Counted from the first letter of the stretch, positions 34,659-44,212 are shown. The stretch is DNA of 64,000 nucleotides from Aureispira sp. CCB-QB1 (GCF_000724545.1 NZ_JHBV01000020.1:1-64000), one strand, 5' to 3'. Program-made: numbers and translations. The notes: generated from the sequence alone by a model not told the origin.

Positions 34659-37130
34659 TTATCTTATAGCTCGAATGATGGCATAAATTGATAACGCAGA
34701 GAAACCGACTGCTAATGTATCTGTAATAATTTTATACCAGTTGATTGGTTCTCTATCTTTTTTCAATTTCTTCTCTTTTGCCCCCACATACACCATCGCT
34801 CCTTTTTCTACTTTAGGATACACTTTAAAGAATAAGAAGTGCCTTGTTTTTTTAACCATTCCATTGGCATAGCGAACATACACCAATCGTTTGCGTCCTC
34901 CCTGTTTCCGGTCTACCCCAGCACCATACTCTCTGATATAAAAATTGGCTCGCTTCCCTGTATGATAAGGAATATTAATTTTTCTTGGATTGAGCGTTTC
35001 CTTTTTGAAAATATCCAACAAAATTTCTTTCTTTTCTATTTCTGTTTCGGCTTTTTCTAGTTCTAAATCTAACTCCCTAGAAGCTATTTCGGCATATTCT
35101 TTAACTGCTGGATGATTAATTTTCCCTGCAATAGAAACCAAATCTTTTAACTTAGGTAATATGATAACATCCCCTGCTCTTAAGACATAGTTAAATCGCG
35201 AATCTTCTCCCTCTTTTTGCAAAATATCTAAATCGAGCAAAACCAAGCCTTCTTCTTTCCGCATTAATTTGGCACCTTTTAAGAAAGCAATATTTGTCCA
35301 GCCGCCAGCACGTTTAACCAAATCCCAAACTCGCTCCTCCTCATTTTCCATCGTATAAACTCCTGGCCATCTAATTTCTCCTCTTATTTCTACATTTTTA
35401 GGTGCCTCAAAATCCTTAGACGTACGCACAAAAACTTGGTCATAAGGGCTTAATAAAAACTCTTTTGCCCCATCTACCTTTAAACTATCTTCAAAGCTAC
35501 TAATTCTGAATGTTTTAAAGACAACATACGTGCTATTTCCTATTGAATCCAAGGTCAATCTAGAAATTTCAATATGACTATTAGACGCCTCTCTTTTAAG
35601 TCCATTTGCCATATACAGTACATCCGAAAGCATCAAATTATTACTATATTCAAAAGTCCCTGTTTTACGCACAGCACCATATACTTTGACGTTGTATTTA
35701 TCAATAAATTCTGATTTGTATTTCACCTCAATTTCATCAAATGGATACAACATCATATTCTCTGGAGAATTGGGATTATCCAACAATTCATGGACATTAA
35801 TTGGGATGTAATTCAAGGACAAATCCTCTTGCAAGCGCTTAATATAAATGCGTTCCATTACCGCAGAGCGAATTATCCCCGATTTCATCAAAGCATCGTA
35901 TACAGTCGTATTGGGTTCCAATTGATATGTACCTGGTAGCTTTACGGCTCCCTTTACAGTAATATAATTGGCATAAGCCTGCTTGATTGGATTCACATTA
36001 ATTCTGTCTCCATCTTTAAGCTCAAAATTAAGCTCTCTTCGCATTAATTCGGCTAAATTGACATCAATTAGCTTTTCCTCATCATTTTCGTATCGGATAA
36101 TTTGTATATTTCTACGATAGGCATCTGGGCGCAACCCACCTGCATACTTAATCAGCTCTATCAAATTTTCCTCTCCTACCAACTCGTAGAAAAAAGGGCG
36201 CTCAATTGCACCTTCTATTTCAACCACACGTTCGGCCAATGGAACATAAATGTAGTCATTATTATGCAAGAAAAACTCATCGGCTATATTGGGGTTGTTC
36301 ATAAACTTATAAACATCCAACGTTCGTGTTTTCATTCTAGAAGAAACTACCTTAATAAGGCGCACACTACCAATTTGAGATGGTCCTCCAGCAGCAACCA
36401 AAGCATTAAAAGCTGTATTAACGGCAGGAATGGTATAAGACCCTGGATTAAACACCTCTCCTGTAATATTGATTGTCAAACTTCTAGAATAGTTTAACTC
36501 AATAGATACTTGAGAATTTTTAATATTCATATGTTTTTCGAGACGCTTAATAATCGCTTGTCGAGCATCTGCGAAACGCATTTCTTTGATGTACAGTCTA
36601 GGAATATCTATACCACGATTAGGGTTTGTCAAATTAATATACCCTTCTTCGTCTAGTGTAACACTCGCACTATAAGAAGACGCCCCCCAAACAGTAATGG
36701 CTAATTCATCTCCAATACCTAATAGGTAACTATCGATTGCTTTAATATCTCTAGAGCGAGTAAACAGTGAAATACTCTGATCTCTAAAAAACTGTTGTCC
36801 CCAAATTTTTGCTTCAGGCAATTGAGATTGACGCAAATCAAACTTAATCTTAGTATCTTCGTCTTCTTTATCTTCTCCCCCTTCTTCGATTACATCAGTA
36901 TCTCCTGTCTTTTCCTTTGTTCCATCCTTATCCCCACCATCAGTATTGGTTGTTTTTGTAGTTTTGCCTTTATTCTTATTAATCGCATCTTGAACCCCTG
37001 GATCTAAAATAGGTCCATCGGGTCCAATAGGCACTACAGGCACAGGACTGGGTGGTTCTTGTGCTAAACAAACCTGAACCATCAAAATGGCAAAACAGGT
37101 TAGCAATAATTTGATTGGATGAAATTTCAT
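34659..37130 (-). CDS. SLBB-domain polysaccharide export protein (Wza-like, long form)
   Basis: 823 aa. Signal peptide (1-23), Pro/Lys/Asp-rich linker (about 25-95), a Poly_export domain (about 125-215, SYLLGIGDELAITVWG), then five or so SLBB repeats (GEVFNPGSYTIP, GAIERPFFYEL, GAVKLPGTYQLE, GAVRKTGTFEYS, GEIRWPGVYTME), a C-terminal charged region and a last membrane helix (about 798-818). It is over twice as long as E. coli Wza, as is common in Bacteroidota. It should form the outer-membrane exit or a periplasm-spanning conduit for the polysaccharide made by this cluster. Confidence 0.94.
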   Translation of the reverse strand: MKFHPIKLLLTCFAILMVQVCLAQEPPSPVPVVPIGPDGPILDPGVQDAINKNKGKTTKTTNTDGGDKDGTKEKTGDTDVIEEGGEDKEDEDTKIKFDLRQSQLPEAKIWGQQFFRDQSISLFTRSRDIKAIDSYLLGIGDELAITVWGASSYSASVTLDEEGYINLTNPNRGIDIPRLYIKEMRFADARQAIIKRLEKHMNIKNSQVSIELNYSRSLTINITGEVFNPGSYTIPAVNTAFNALVAAGGPSQIGSVRLIKVVSSRMKTRTLDVYKFMNNPNIADEFFLHNNDYIYVPLAERVVEIEGAIERPFFYELVGEENLIELIKYAGGLRPDAYRRNIQIIRYENDEEKLIDVNLAELMRRELNFELKDGDRINVNPIKQAYANYITVKGAVKLPGTYQLEPNTTVYDALMKSGIIRSAVMERIYIKRLQEDLSLNYIPINVHELLDNPNSPENMMLYPFDEIEVKYKSEFIDKYNVKVYGAVRKTGTFEYSNNLMLSDVLYMANGLKREASNSHIEISRLTLDSIGNSTYVVFKTFRISSFEDSLKVDGAKEFLLSPYDQVFVRTSKDFEAPKNVEIRGEIRWPGVYTMENEEERVWDLVKRAGGWTNIAFLKGAKLMRKEEGLVLLDLDILQKEGEDSRFNYVLRAGDVIILPKLKDLVSIAGKINHPAVKEYAEIASRELDLELEKAETEIEKKEILLDIFKKETLNPRKINIPYHTGKRANFYIREYGAGVDRKQGGRKRLVYVRYANGMVKKTRHFLFFKVYPKVEKGAMVYVGAKEKKLKKDREPINWYKIITDTLAVGFSALSIYAIIRAIR

Positions 37131-37173
37131 AGTAATACTTTATTTTATGTCCTTAGTACGCTGTCAAGTAAAT

Positions 37174-38226
37174 TTAGTCTTCGTATTGAGTTTCATAGTA
37201 TTTTTGGTAAGCGCCTGATGTCACATTGTTTAACCATGCCTCATTCTCCAAATACCATTTAACCGAAGTTCGCAATCCTTCTTGAAAAGTTACCGAAGGT
37301 TTCCACCCCAAATCACGAGCAATCTTGCTAGCATCAATAGCATAACGACGATCGTGACCTTGACGATCTTTTACAAATGTAATGAGTTCTCTAGACTTCC
37401 CTTGAGGATTGCCCAACGCTTCGTCCATCACATCACACAGCAAATGCACCAAGTCTATATTTTTCCACTCATTGTGTCCACCAATATTATATGTTTCTCC
37501 CAATACGCCTTTCTGATAGATGGTATCAATTGCCGTGGCATGATCATTCACCCAAAGCCAATCTCTAGTGTACTTCCCATCTCCATAAATAGGCAGTGGT
37601 TTCCCTTCTTTTATATTATTAATACATAAAGGAATTAGTTTTTCGGGAAACTGATGTGAACCATAGTTATTAGAACAATTAGAAATAACAACTGGCAAAT
37701 TATAGGTATGATAATAAGCACGAACCAAATGATCTGAACTTGCTTTTGAAGCAGAATACGGAGAACGAGGGTCATAAGCCGTTTCTTCTGTAAATAGCCC
37801 TGTTGTACCTAACGTTCCATATACTTCATCTGTTGAAACATGGTAAAAACGTTTGCCTTCCATATTTCCCTCCCAGGTTTGGCGAGCGGCGTACAATAAG
37901 TTTACAGTTCCTAATATATTCGTTTCCACAAATGCTATCGGATTCGTAATGGATCGATCAACATGAGATTCTGCTGCCAAATGAATGACACCATCAAATT
38001 GATATTGCTCAAATAAACTTTGCACAAATTGGCGGTCGACAATATCTCCCTTAACAAACGTATAGTTTGGCTTCTGATCAATATCTGAAAGGTTTTCCAA
38101 ATTCCCTGCATAAGTTAATTTATCTAAATTAACAATATGTGTATCAGGATATTTCTCTACAAATAAACGAACTACATGAGATCCTATAAAACCAGCCCCA
38201 CCAGTAATTAATATTGTTTGTTTCAT
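37174..38226 (-). CDS. rfbB: dTDP-glucose 4,6-dehydratase
   Basis: About 350 aa from ATG 38226; an in-frame TTG at 38256 adds ten residues before the Rossmann fold and is rejected. NAD-dependent SDR: GGAGFIGSH at the N-terminus, catalytic STDEVYGTLG and Y-x-x-x-K as YSASKASSDH, and the SNCSNNYGSHQFPEKLIPL block characteristic of RfbB/RmlB. Converts dTDP-glucose to dTDP-4-keto-6-deoxyglucose for deoxysugars such as rhamnose. rfbA, C and D are not in the window, so the final sugar is unknown. Confidence 0.96.
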   Translation of the reverse strand: MKQTILITGGAGFIGSHVVRLFVEKYPDTHIVNLDKLTYAGNLENLSDIDQKPNYTFVKGDIVDRQFVQSLFEQYQFDGVIHLAAESHVDRSITNPIAFVETNILGTVNLLYAARQTWEGNMEGKRFYHVSTDEVYGTLGTTGLFTEETAYDPRSPYSASKASSDHLVRAYYHTYNLPVVISNCSNNYGSHQFPEKLIPLCINNIKEGKPLPIYGDGKYTRDWLWVNDHATAIDTIYQKGVLGETYNIGGHNEWKNIDLVHLLCDVMDEALGNPQGKSRELITFVKDRQGHDRRYAIDASKIARDLGWKPSVTFQEGLRTSVKWYLENEAWLNNVTSGAYQKYYETQYED

Positions 38227-38290
38227 TTTAGTTATACTATCTATTCTCATTGTCAAACAATGAGTTTTTTACATTTTTATAATTGAAATT

Positions 38291-38398
38291 CTTAAGCAAT
38301 CGTTCAAAAAATAATAAATACCATGACGTAGCAGCGCAGCTAACTAAAAGCAAAGCGCTCACGAAGTAAACTGTATTTCTTTTGCGCACTTGCTTAAG
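38291..38398. repeat. Modular intergenic repeat, copy K
   Basis: Ends are CTTAAGCAA (38291-38299) and TTGCTTAAG (38390-38398), perfect 9-bp inverted repeats; the right one includes the stop codon of the UDP-xylose synthase gene. The core 38328-38369 (GTAGCAGCGCAGCTAACTAA onward) is identical over 42 nt to the complement of 5563-5604 and closely related to copy L. Lies inside the sugar-nucleotide gene series. Confidence 0.8.
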
Positions 38399-39338
38399 CT
38401 GTAGTTACAGGAACAACTTTCTTAAAATATTCATATGTTTTGCGAATCCCTTCTGCACGCTCGACCTTAGGTTCCCAATCCAATACTTCTTTGGCTTTGG
38501 TAATATCTGGGCGACGGCGTTTGGGGTCATTAACAGGCAATGGATGATAGGACAAACTTCCATTTCCGACCAACTCCAATACCTCTTCTGCAAATTCTCC
38601 AATCGTAATTTCGTCGGGATTTCCAATATTGATTGGCATAGAACAATCGCTTAACAACAGGCGATAGATTCCCTCTACCAAGTCGTCCACATAACAGAAA
38701 GAACGCGTTTGAGAACCATCTCCAAAAATGGTTAACTCTTTGCCTTGAATTGCTTGTGAGAAGAAGGCGGGTAATACTCGACCATCATCTACTCGCATAC
38801 GAGGACCATAGGTATTAAAAATACGAACGATGCGTGTTTCTAAACCATGGTAGGTGTTATAAGCCATTGTAATCGCTTCTTGAAAACGCTTCGCTTCATC
38901 ATATACCCCTCTTGGACCAATTGGATTGACATTTCCCCAATAATCTTCGGTTTGAGGATGCACCAATGGATCACCATAGACCTCTGATGTAGAAGCAACT
39001 AAAATTCGGGCATTTTTTGCCTTTGCCAACCCTAACAAATTGTGCGTTCCTAAAGAGCCAACTTTCAAGGTTTGAATAGGAATACGCAAATAATCTATTG
39101 GGCTAGCAGGTGAGGCAAAATGAAGGATATAATCCAAATCGCCAGGGACATGCACAAATGTACTTACATCGTGATGGTAAAACTCAAATTGCTTCAATTT
39201 GAACAAGTGTGCAATATTGTCCATGTTTCCTGTAATCAAATTATCCATTCCAATTACATGGCAACCTTCGGCAATAAATCGGTCACACAAATGAGAGCCC
39301 AAAAAACCAGCAGCTCCTGTTATCAATACTCGTTTCAT
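38394..39338 (-). CDS. UDP-glucuronate decarboxylase (UDP-xylose synthase)
   Basis: 314-aa extended SDR enzyme. [13 protein letters not shown] binds [13 protein letters not shown] supplies the catalytic Ser/Thr and YDEAKR the Tyr-Lys pair; [11 protein letters not shown] and [14 protein letters not shown] are typical of UXS and absent from epimerases. Converts UDP-glucuronate to UDP-xylose. It follows ugd by 56 bp, so the two steps from UDP-glucose to UDP-xylose are encoded together. Its last codon overlaps the end of repeat copy K. Confidence 0.94.
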   Translation of the reverse strand: MKRVLITGAAGFLGSHLCDRFIAEGCHVIGMDNLITGNMDNIAHLFKLKQFEFYHHDVSTFVHVPGDLDYILHFASPASPIDYLRIPIQTLKVGSLGTHNLLGLAKAKNARILVASTSEVYGDPLVHPQTEDYWGNVNPIGPRGVYDEAKRFQEAITMAYNTYHGLETRIVRIFNTYGPRMRVDDGRVLPAFFSQAIQGKELTIFGDGSQTRSFCYVDDLVEGIYRLLLSDCSMPINIGNPDEITIGEFAEEVLELVGNGSLSYHPLPVNDPKRRRPDITKAKEVLDWEPKVERAEGIRKTYEYFKKVVPVTTA

Positions 39339-39394
39339 AATTATATTTGCTTGTTCTTATTTATCTTCTTTTTTGCTTTTGGGGAACCAATGGA

Positions 39395-40726
39395 TTACCC
39401 CTGTTTCACTGGGACATTCACATCCGAACGCCCAATACTCATATAAGTCAAGCCAGAATCTGCTGCAATATCCAACGCATATAAGTTACGTCCATCAAAA
39501 ATAATATTGTCTGATAATTGCTGTTTTAATTCACCAAAATCAGGCGTTCTAAACTCGTTCCATTCGGTCATAATTGCCAAGCAATCGGCTCCTTTTGTTG
39601 CATCATATTTTGAGTTAACAAACGTTATCTTGTCCCCATAGATTGCCTTCACATTTTCCATCGCCTCAGGGTCAAATGCTTGAACCGTTGCTCCTGCTGC
39701 CAACAACTGGTCAATTGCTTCCAATGCGGGTGCTTCTCGAATATCATCTGTATTGGGTTTAAAAGCCAATCCCCACATAGCTACAACTTTGCCCGATAGA
39801 TTTCCATCGTAATACTCATTCATTTTTTCTACCAAGCGTAATTTTTGCTTTTTATTGACGTCCATAACAGATTTTAGAATCTGAAAATCATAGCCATAGT
39901 CGTCTGCTGTTTTAGCTAGTGCTTTTACATCTTTTGGAAAACAACTTCCTCCATAACCAATCCCTGCAAACAAGAAGCGCTTTCCAATGCGCCCATCGGC
40001 GCCCATTCCTCTCCTTACATTGTCAACATCAGCACCGACCAACTCGCATAAGTTAGCAATCTCATTCATAAATGAAATACGAGTTGCCAAATAAGAATTA
40101 GCGGCATATTTAGTTACCTCCGCAGAACGCTCGTCCATAAAGAAGATAGGATTTCCTTGACGCACAAATGGCAAATACAAACGTTCCATAGTCTGACGAG
40201 CTGCCGCTGAAGATGTTCCAATAACAACTCTATCTGGTTTCAAAAAGTCGTCTACAGCAACGCCTTCTCTTAAAAACTCTGGATTAGAGACAACATCAAA
40301 CAAACTCTTGTCCAATTTCTCAGCTAAAATAGCAGCTACTTTTTCTGCTGTCCCTACTGGTACCGTACTCTTATCGACAATGACAGTATATTTGGTAATA
40401 ATCGTACTCAACTCTTTTGCGACACCTAATACATAAGATAAATCTGCCGAACCATCTGCCCCTGGAGGCGTTGGCAAAGCTAAGAAAACAATTTCTGCCC
40501 CTTTTACAGCCGCTGCTAAATCTGTCGTAAACGACAAACGACCATTGTTCGTATTGCGTTCAAACAAAACTGACAAGCCTGGTTCAAAAATAGGAATAAC
40601 ACCTGATTTCATCTTGGCTACTTTTGCCTCATCTATATCTACACAAACAACATGATTCCCCGTTTCTGCAAAACAGGTTCCCGTAACTAATCCCACGTAT
40701 CCTGTTCCTATAATAGCTATATTCAT
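39395..40726 (-). CDS. ugd: UDP-glucose 6-dehydrogenase
   Basis: 443 aa from ATG 40726, where the Rossmann motif GTGYVGLVTG begins at residue 7; the longer upstream reading from 40795 adds a Lys-rich tail without homology. Contains EGVAVDDF, the catalytic Cys loop GYGGSCFPKD and WGLAFKPNTDDIREAP, all family signatures. Oxidises UDP-glucose to UDP-glucuronate with two NAD. First gene of the leftward polysaccharide block; its promoter is in the divergent gap to 41172. Confidence 0.97.
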   Translation of the reverse strand: MNIAIIGTGYVGLVTGTCFAETGNHVVCVDIDEAKVAKMKSGVIPIFEPGLSVLFERNTNNGRLSFTTDLAAAVKGAEIVFLALPTPPGADGSADLSYVLGVAKELSTIITKYTVIVDKSTVPVGTAEKVAAILAEKLDKSLFDVVSNPEFLREGVAVDDFLKPDRVVIGTSSAAARQTMERLYLPFVRQGNPIFFMDERSAEVTKYAANSYLATRISFMNEIANLCELVGADVDNVRRGMGADGRIGKRFLFAGIGYGGSCFPKDVKALAKTADDYGYDFQILKSVMDVNKKQKLRLVEKMNEYYDGNLSGKVVAMWGLAFKPNTDDIREAPALEAIDQLLAAGATVQAFDPEAMENVKAIYGDKITFVNSKYDATKGADCLAIMTEWNEFRTPDFGELKQQLSDNIIFDGRNLYALDIAADSGLTYMSIGRSDVNVPVKQG

Positions 40727-41171
40727 TCTTTTTTTTTTTATTAGATTTACGCAAAGTAAGAATTTTGCATCCTGTTTTTTACCCGATTTGGACACTTGGG
40801 CAAAGATACATTTTTAATGTTTAGAATAAAAAAATACCGTCTATAGAATTGAAGCTCTTCTAGTAAGTGTCTCTTCTCACATAAACAGCTACTTAACACT
40901 AAAAAGAACTTTGAATTACAAAGTAAAATATTTTATTGCATAAACGCAAACCTCAAAAGATTTATTGTTTGTTAAAATTAATTTGACAGCGCCAAATAAC
41001 TATCTTAGATGTTTATAATACAATGGTTCTTTAAAATCATGTTGTAAAACGCTACTAATAAGTATTGTAATAATTTCACCTACTAAATTTATTTTTTGCA
41101 AAGCGAAATCCATTAATTTCTAATAATGATCGTTATTACTTGCAAATTATGACCAAACACACTATTTGCTT
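40727..41171. other. Divergent intergenic region upstream of ugd
   Basis: 445 bp, AT-rich, expected to hold promoters for ugd (left) and the unknown gene (right). GCTACTTAACACTAAAAAGA near 40891 resembles the right arm of the family 2 repeat at 10297-10312. No other structure recognised. Confidence 0.45.
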
Positions 41172-41876
41172 ATGTCTATGTGGGAAATTGAAGCACTCAT
41201 CGAAGAAGCAGTGCGCTTGATTGACAAATCTCAAAAAGAAAAGAAATACAAACGTTCTATCATTTGGAATTTATACGAAATTCAAGGGCAATTTGATTGT
41301 AGTTTCACCAACTTTAGGGTTATCCAACTTTTGCTTAAAAATGGCTATACCAAAACTATACAAATCGAAGAACATCCTAGTTTTTCAAAACATACTGCCT
41401 ATTTTGATGCTTTAAAAACAAAAGAGTTTGAATTCATTCACGTCAATGTCGATAAGGTTTGGAGTAGTGACAATCCTGTAGCTGCTTATTGGGATCAGAA
41501 AAGCAAGTCCATTTACTATGATTTTGGTTCGCCACTTTGGGATCAATTAGAAGAAGACAGCCCTCAAGAGTTCGACTTATATGATTTGAGTCTTGAAATT
41601 ATTCTAGAGGCTCATGAACAAAAAGATAAAAACAGGGTTTACGATTGGACAGCTTTTTTAATTAACTATGGTTTAAATTTTTTTAAGCCAAACCATTCAA
41701 TTGATTTTCTAAAAGAAACGTACTTTAGAGCTATCAAAGCTATTTTTCAGCAATACGATTTTTCTAGTTATAAGGCTATGCATCCTTCTCTAGAAATTAT
41801 GGAAGCTCCTTTGGAATGGCTGGGGGAAGAAGAAAATGATTTTTTACAATGGTTTAATTCACAAACAATAGTTTAA
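41172..41876 (+). CDS. Protein of unknown function
   Basis: About 234 aa starting at ATG 41172 (or 41178); the extended reading begins at a TTG. No signal peptide or membrane segment; mixed alpha/beta, acidic, Trp-rich C-terminus (EWLGEEENDFLQWFNS). I do not recognise a family. It looks like a small cytoplasmic globular protein. Codon use is like its neighbours. A repeat element (copy F) starts 4 bp past its stop. Confidence 0.75.
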   Translation: MSMWEIEALIEEAVRLIDKSQKEKKYKRSIIWNLYEIQGQFDCSFTNFRVIQLLLKNGYTKTIQIEEHPSFSKHTAYFDALKTKEFEFIHVNVDKVWSSDNPVAAYWDQKSKSIYYDFGSPLWDQLEEDSPQEFDLYDLSLEIILEAHEQKDKNRVYDWTAFLINYGLNFFKPNHSIDFLKETYFRAIKAIFQQYDFSSYKAMHPSLEIMEAPLEWLGEEENDFLQWFNSQTIV

Positions 41877-41880
41877 TCAA

Positions 41881-42019
41881 TAGTTCGTTGAAAAACTTTA
41901 TTAGTTTGATAATCAACAAGTTGCACCTTTGCTGTGTTTTGTGTTAAAATTTTGATTATCAAGCTAATATAAATGTACTTTTTTATCTTTTTGATAAAAA
42001 GAAAAAAATCAACGAACTA
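41881..42019. repeat. Modular intergenic repeat, copy F
   Basis: 139 bp with perfect 11-bp terminal inverted repeats, TAGTTCGTTGA (41881-41891) and TCAACGAACTA (42009-42019). Nested within is a 17-bp inverted pair with one mismatch, ATTAGTTTGATAATCAA (41900-41916) and TTGATTATCAAGCTAAT (41952-41968). No ORF. Ends 16 bp before the msrA start. Homologous to copy G on the other side of msrA. Confidence 0.85.
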
Positions 42020-42035
42020 CTATTTAATATAAACA

Positions 42036-42569
42036 ATGGAAAATTTAGAGTTAGCAACATTTGGCGCAGGTTGTTTTTGGTGTACAGAAGCAATGTTTCA
42101 GGATTTAAAAGGAGTACACAAAGCCGTCTCTGGGTACTCAGGTGGACATGTAAAAAACCCTACTTACAAAGCTGTTTGTACGGGTGCAACGGGACATGCA
42201 GAAGTCATTCAAATACACTTTGATCCAAGTGTTATTAGTTATGAAACACTTCTTGAAGCACTTTGGTATGCTCACGACCCTACACAACTTAATCGGCAAG
42301 GAAACGATATTGGTACACAATACCGTTCTGCCATTTATTATCATAATGAAGCTCAAAAAGAAGCGGCGATAGCTTCCAAAAATGCTGCTGCGCCTAGGTT
42401 TAGTCAACCTATTGTAACAGAAATCACAGCCTTCGACACCTTCTACCCTGCTGAAGATTATCATACAGATTATTTTAACCTACATGGCGAAAATCCTTAC
42501 TGTAGTGCTGTTGTTGGTCCTAAAGTAAAAAAATTTCGAGCAAAATTTGCGGATCAATTAAAAGCTTAA
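42036..42569 (+). CDS. msrA: Peptide-methionine (S)-S-oxide reductase MsrA
   Basis: 177 aa. Reduces the S epimer of methionine sulfoxide in proteins and free Met. Active-site motif GCFWCTE with nucleophile C13 and the conserved Phe-Trp; SGYSGGHVKNPTY, TGHAEVIQIHFDP and GTQYRSAIYY are all standard. C16 and a late Cys in ENPYCSAVVGPK may serve as resolving residues. Cytoplasmic, no signal peptide. Stands alone, with homologous repeat elements on both sides. Confidence 0.97.
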   Translation: MENLELATFGAGCFWCTEAMFQDLKGVHKAVSGYSGGHVKNPTYKAVCTGATGHAEVIQIHFDPSVISYETLLEALWYAHDPTQLNRQGNDIGTQYRSAIYYHNEAQKEAAIASKNAAAPRFSQPIVTEITAFDTFYPAEDYHTDYFNLHGENPYCSAVVGPKVKKFRAKFADQLKA

Positions 42570-42589
42570 ATCATTATCACAATAATCAA

Positions 42590-42700
42590 TAGTTCGCTGC
42601 TACTGCGTGGTACTTCATGAGTGCTGCGTAGTTGATAATTAATAAGTTATAGTTTTATTGCGTTTTGCATTAAAAATTTGATTTCTATTGCAGCGAATTA
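42590..42700. repeat. Modular intergenic repeat, copy G
   Basis: 111 bp between TAGTTCGCTG (42590-42599) and CAGCGAATTA (42691-42700), complementary at 9 of 10 positions. Compared with copy F both arms changed (T to C left, A to G right), keeping the pairing. The interior TTGATAATTAATAAGTT ... GTTTTGCATTAAAA ... TTTGATT aligns with copy F in the same orientation; the left part carries GCTACTGCGTGGTACTTCAT. Confidence 0.8.
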
Positions 42701-42755
42701 CTTGGTTATAACAAACAATCACCATTTAACAAACAACGTACACCTCAATAATGTT

Positions 42756-44186
42756 ATGTTAGAAAAGATAAAAGCATTAGAAAAGATAGCTTTACAACTA
42801 GAGCCTACTCCACCTGAACGCAAGGCCGTACGCAATGCTGTTATTGATTATTCCGAACGCTTTTTGAACCAATTGGAGACATCCAAAGCTTATCAAATTA
42901 GCAAAGATAAAGGTCGAGCGATCCTAGATAGTCCTATTCAAGAAGGAGGGCTTGAGATAGAACATATTTTGAATTTAATTGAGCAGCAAGTCGATCGACC
43001 TGGTCTAAATCCTGCCTCTGGTGGTCACTTAGCTTATATTCCTGGTGGCGGAATTTATCCCTCTTCACTAGGCGATTTTTTAGCAGACATTAGCAATCGT
43101 TACGCTGGCGTATTTTATGCAAGTCCTGGTGCTGTTCGGATGGAAAATTTGCTCTTGCGTTGGATGTGTGATCTTTTTGGTCTACCTCCAGAAGCAGGTG
43201 GTAATTTAACTTCTGGTGGTTCTATTGCTAATCTAACTGCAATTGTTGCTGCTAGAGATTTTAAACAGCTTAAATCCAAAGATTTTGAAAAGGTTGTCAT
43301 TTACTCAACCGCCCAAGTACACCACTGTACGTTAAAAGCAATTAAAATTAGTGGTTTGTATGAATCCATCCAACGTACAATCCCTATGGACGCCCATTTT
43401 AGAATGGATGCGAATGCGTTGAAAGAAGCCATTATTCAAGACAAAAAAGCAGGCTTAATACCATTTATGGTCATGGCATCGGCAGGGACAACAGATACTG
43501 GCGCTATCGACCCTTTAGAAACCATTGCTGATATTTGCCAAACAGAAAACTTATGGTTTCATGTAGATGGCGCTTATGGGGGATTTTTCATTCTTTCAGA
43601 TGAAGTCAAAGACAAATTTAAAGGGATTGAACGAGCGGACTCCATCGTTGTTGATCCTCACAAAGGATTATTTTTGCCTTATGGAAGCGGTGCTTTATTG
43701 GTTCGAAATGTAAAATGGCTCTACCAGTCACAACATATGCAAGCCAACTATTTACAAGATGCCTTTGATGACATTGAAGAGGTCTCTCCTGCTGATTTAT
43801 CGCCAGAACTCACCAAACCATTCCGAGGATTGCGCTTGTGGCTACCGTTAAAATTATTTGGCTTAGCTCCTTTTCGAGCGGCTTTGAGCGAAAAGATTTG
43901 GCTCTGTCGATATTTTTATGAAGCGATACAACAAATAGATGGCTTTGAAGTTGGCTCCTATCCTGATTTATCGGTCATGACTTATCGATATGTTCCGACA
44001 AAAGGCGATGCCAATGTTTATAATTTGGAATTGACCAATCGAATAAAAGAAGAAGGTTCCGTTTTTGTATCTTCTACTACTATCAACGGATTGGTTTACT
44101 TAAGGTTAGCGGTACTCTCTTTTAGAACACACCTCCATACTATTAACCGTTTGTTGGAACTATTAGAAAGATTGACAAAGGTATAA
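42756..44186 (+). CDS. PLP-dependent group II decarboxylase (aromatic-L-amino-acid type)
   Basis: 476 aa from ATG 42756; a TTG-initiated reading from 42678 would be encoded partly by repeat copy G and is rejected. Fold-type I PLP enzyme: NPASGGHLAYIPGG near 86-99, GNLTSGGSIANL for phosphate binding, HVDGAYGG with the PLP-ring Asp, and the Schiff-base K303 in VVDPHKG. This pattern fits the aromatic amino acid/tyrosine decarboxylase group; the substrate is not certain. Ends 26 bp from the convergent TPR gene. Confidence 0.92.
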   Translation: MLEKIKALEKIALQLEPTPPERKAVRNAVIDYSERFLNQLETSKAYQISKDKGRAILDSPIQEGGLEIEHILNLIEQQVDRPGLNPASGGHLAYIPGGGIYPSSLGDFLADISNRYAGVFYASPGAVRMENLLLRWMCDLFGLPPEAGGNLTSGGSIANLTAIVAARDFKQLKSKDFEKVVIYSTAQVHHCTLKAIKISGLYESIQRTIPMDAHFRMDANALKEAIIQDKKAGLIPFMVMASAGTTDTGAIDPLETIADICQTENLWFHVDGAYGGFFILSDEVKDKFKGIERADSIVVDPHKGLFLPYGSGALLVRNVKWLYQSQHMQANYLQDAFDDIEEVSPADLSPELTKPFRGLRLWLPLKLFGLAPFRAALSEKIWLCRYFYEAIQQIDGFEVGSYPDLSVMTYRYVPTKGDANVYNLELTNRIKEEGSVFVSSTTINGLVYLRLAVLSFRTHLHTINRLLELLERLTKV

Positions 44187-44212
44187 TAAGATTCCGCACA
44201 ATTGGTCAATTA

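Noticed and set aside
36102-36497. 131-codon plus-strand ORF
   Set aside because: Antisense to the SLBB export gene, whose motifs are continuous on the other strand.
42678-42755. TTG-initiated N-terminal extension of the PLP decarboxylase
   Set aside because: Encoded by the end of repeat copy G and rich in Asn/His; the ATG at 42756 fits the family start.
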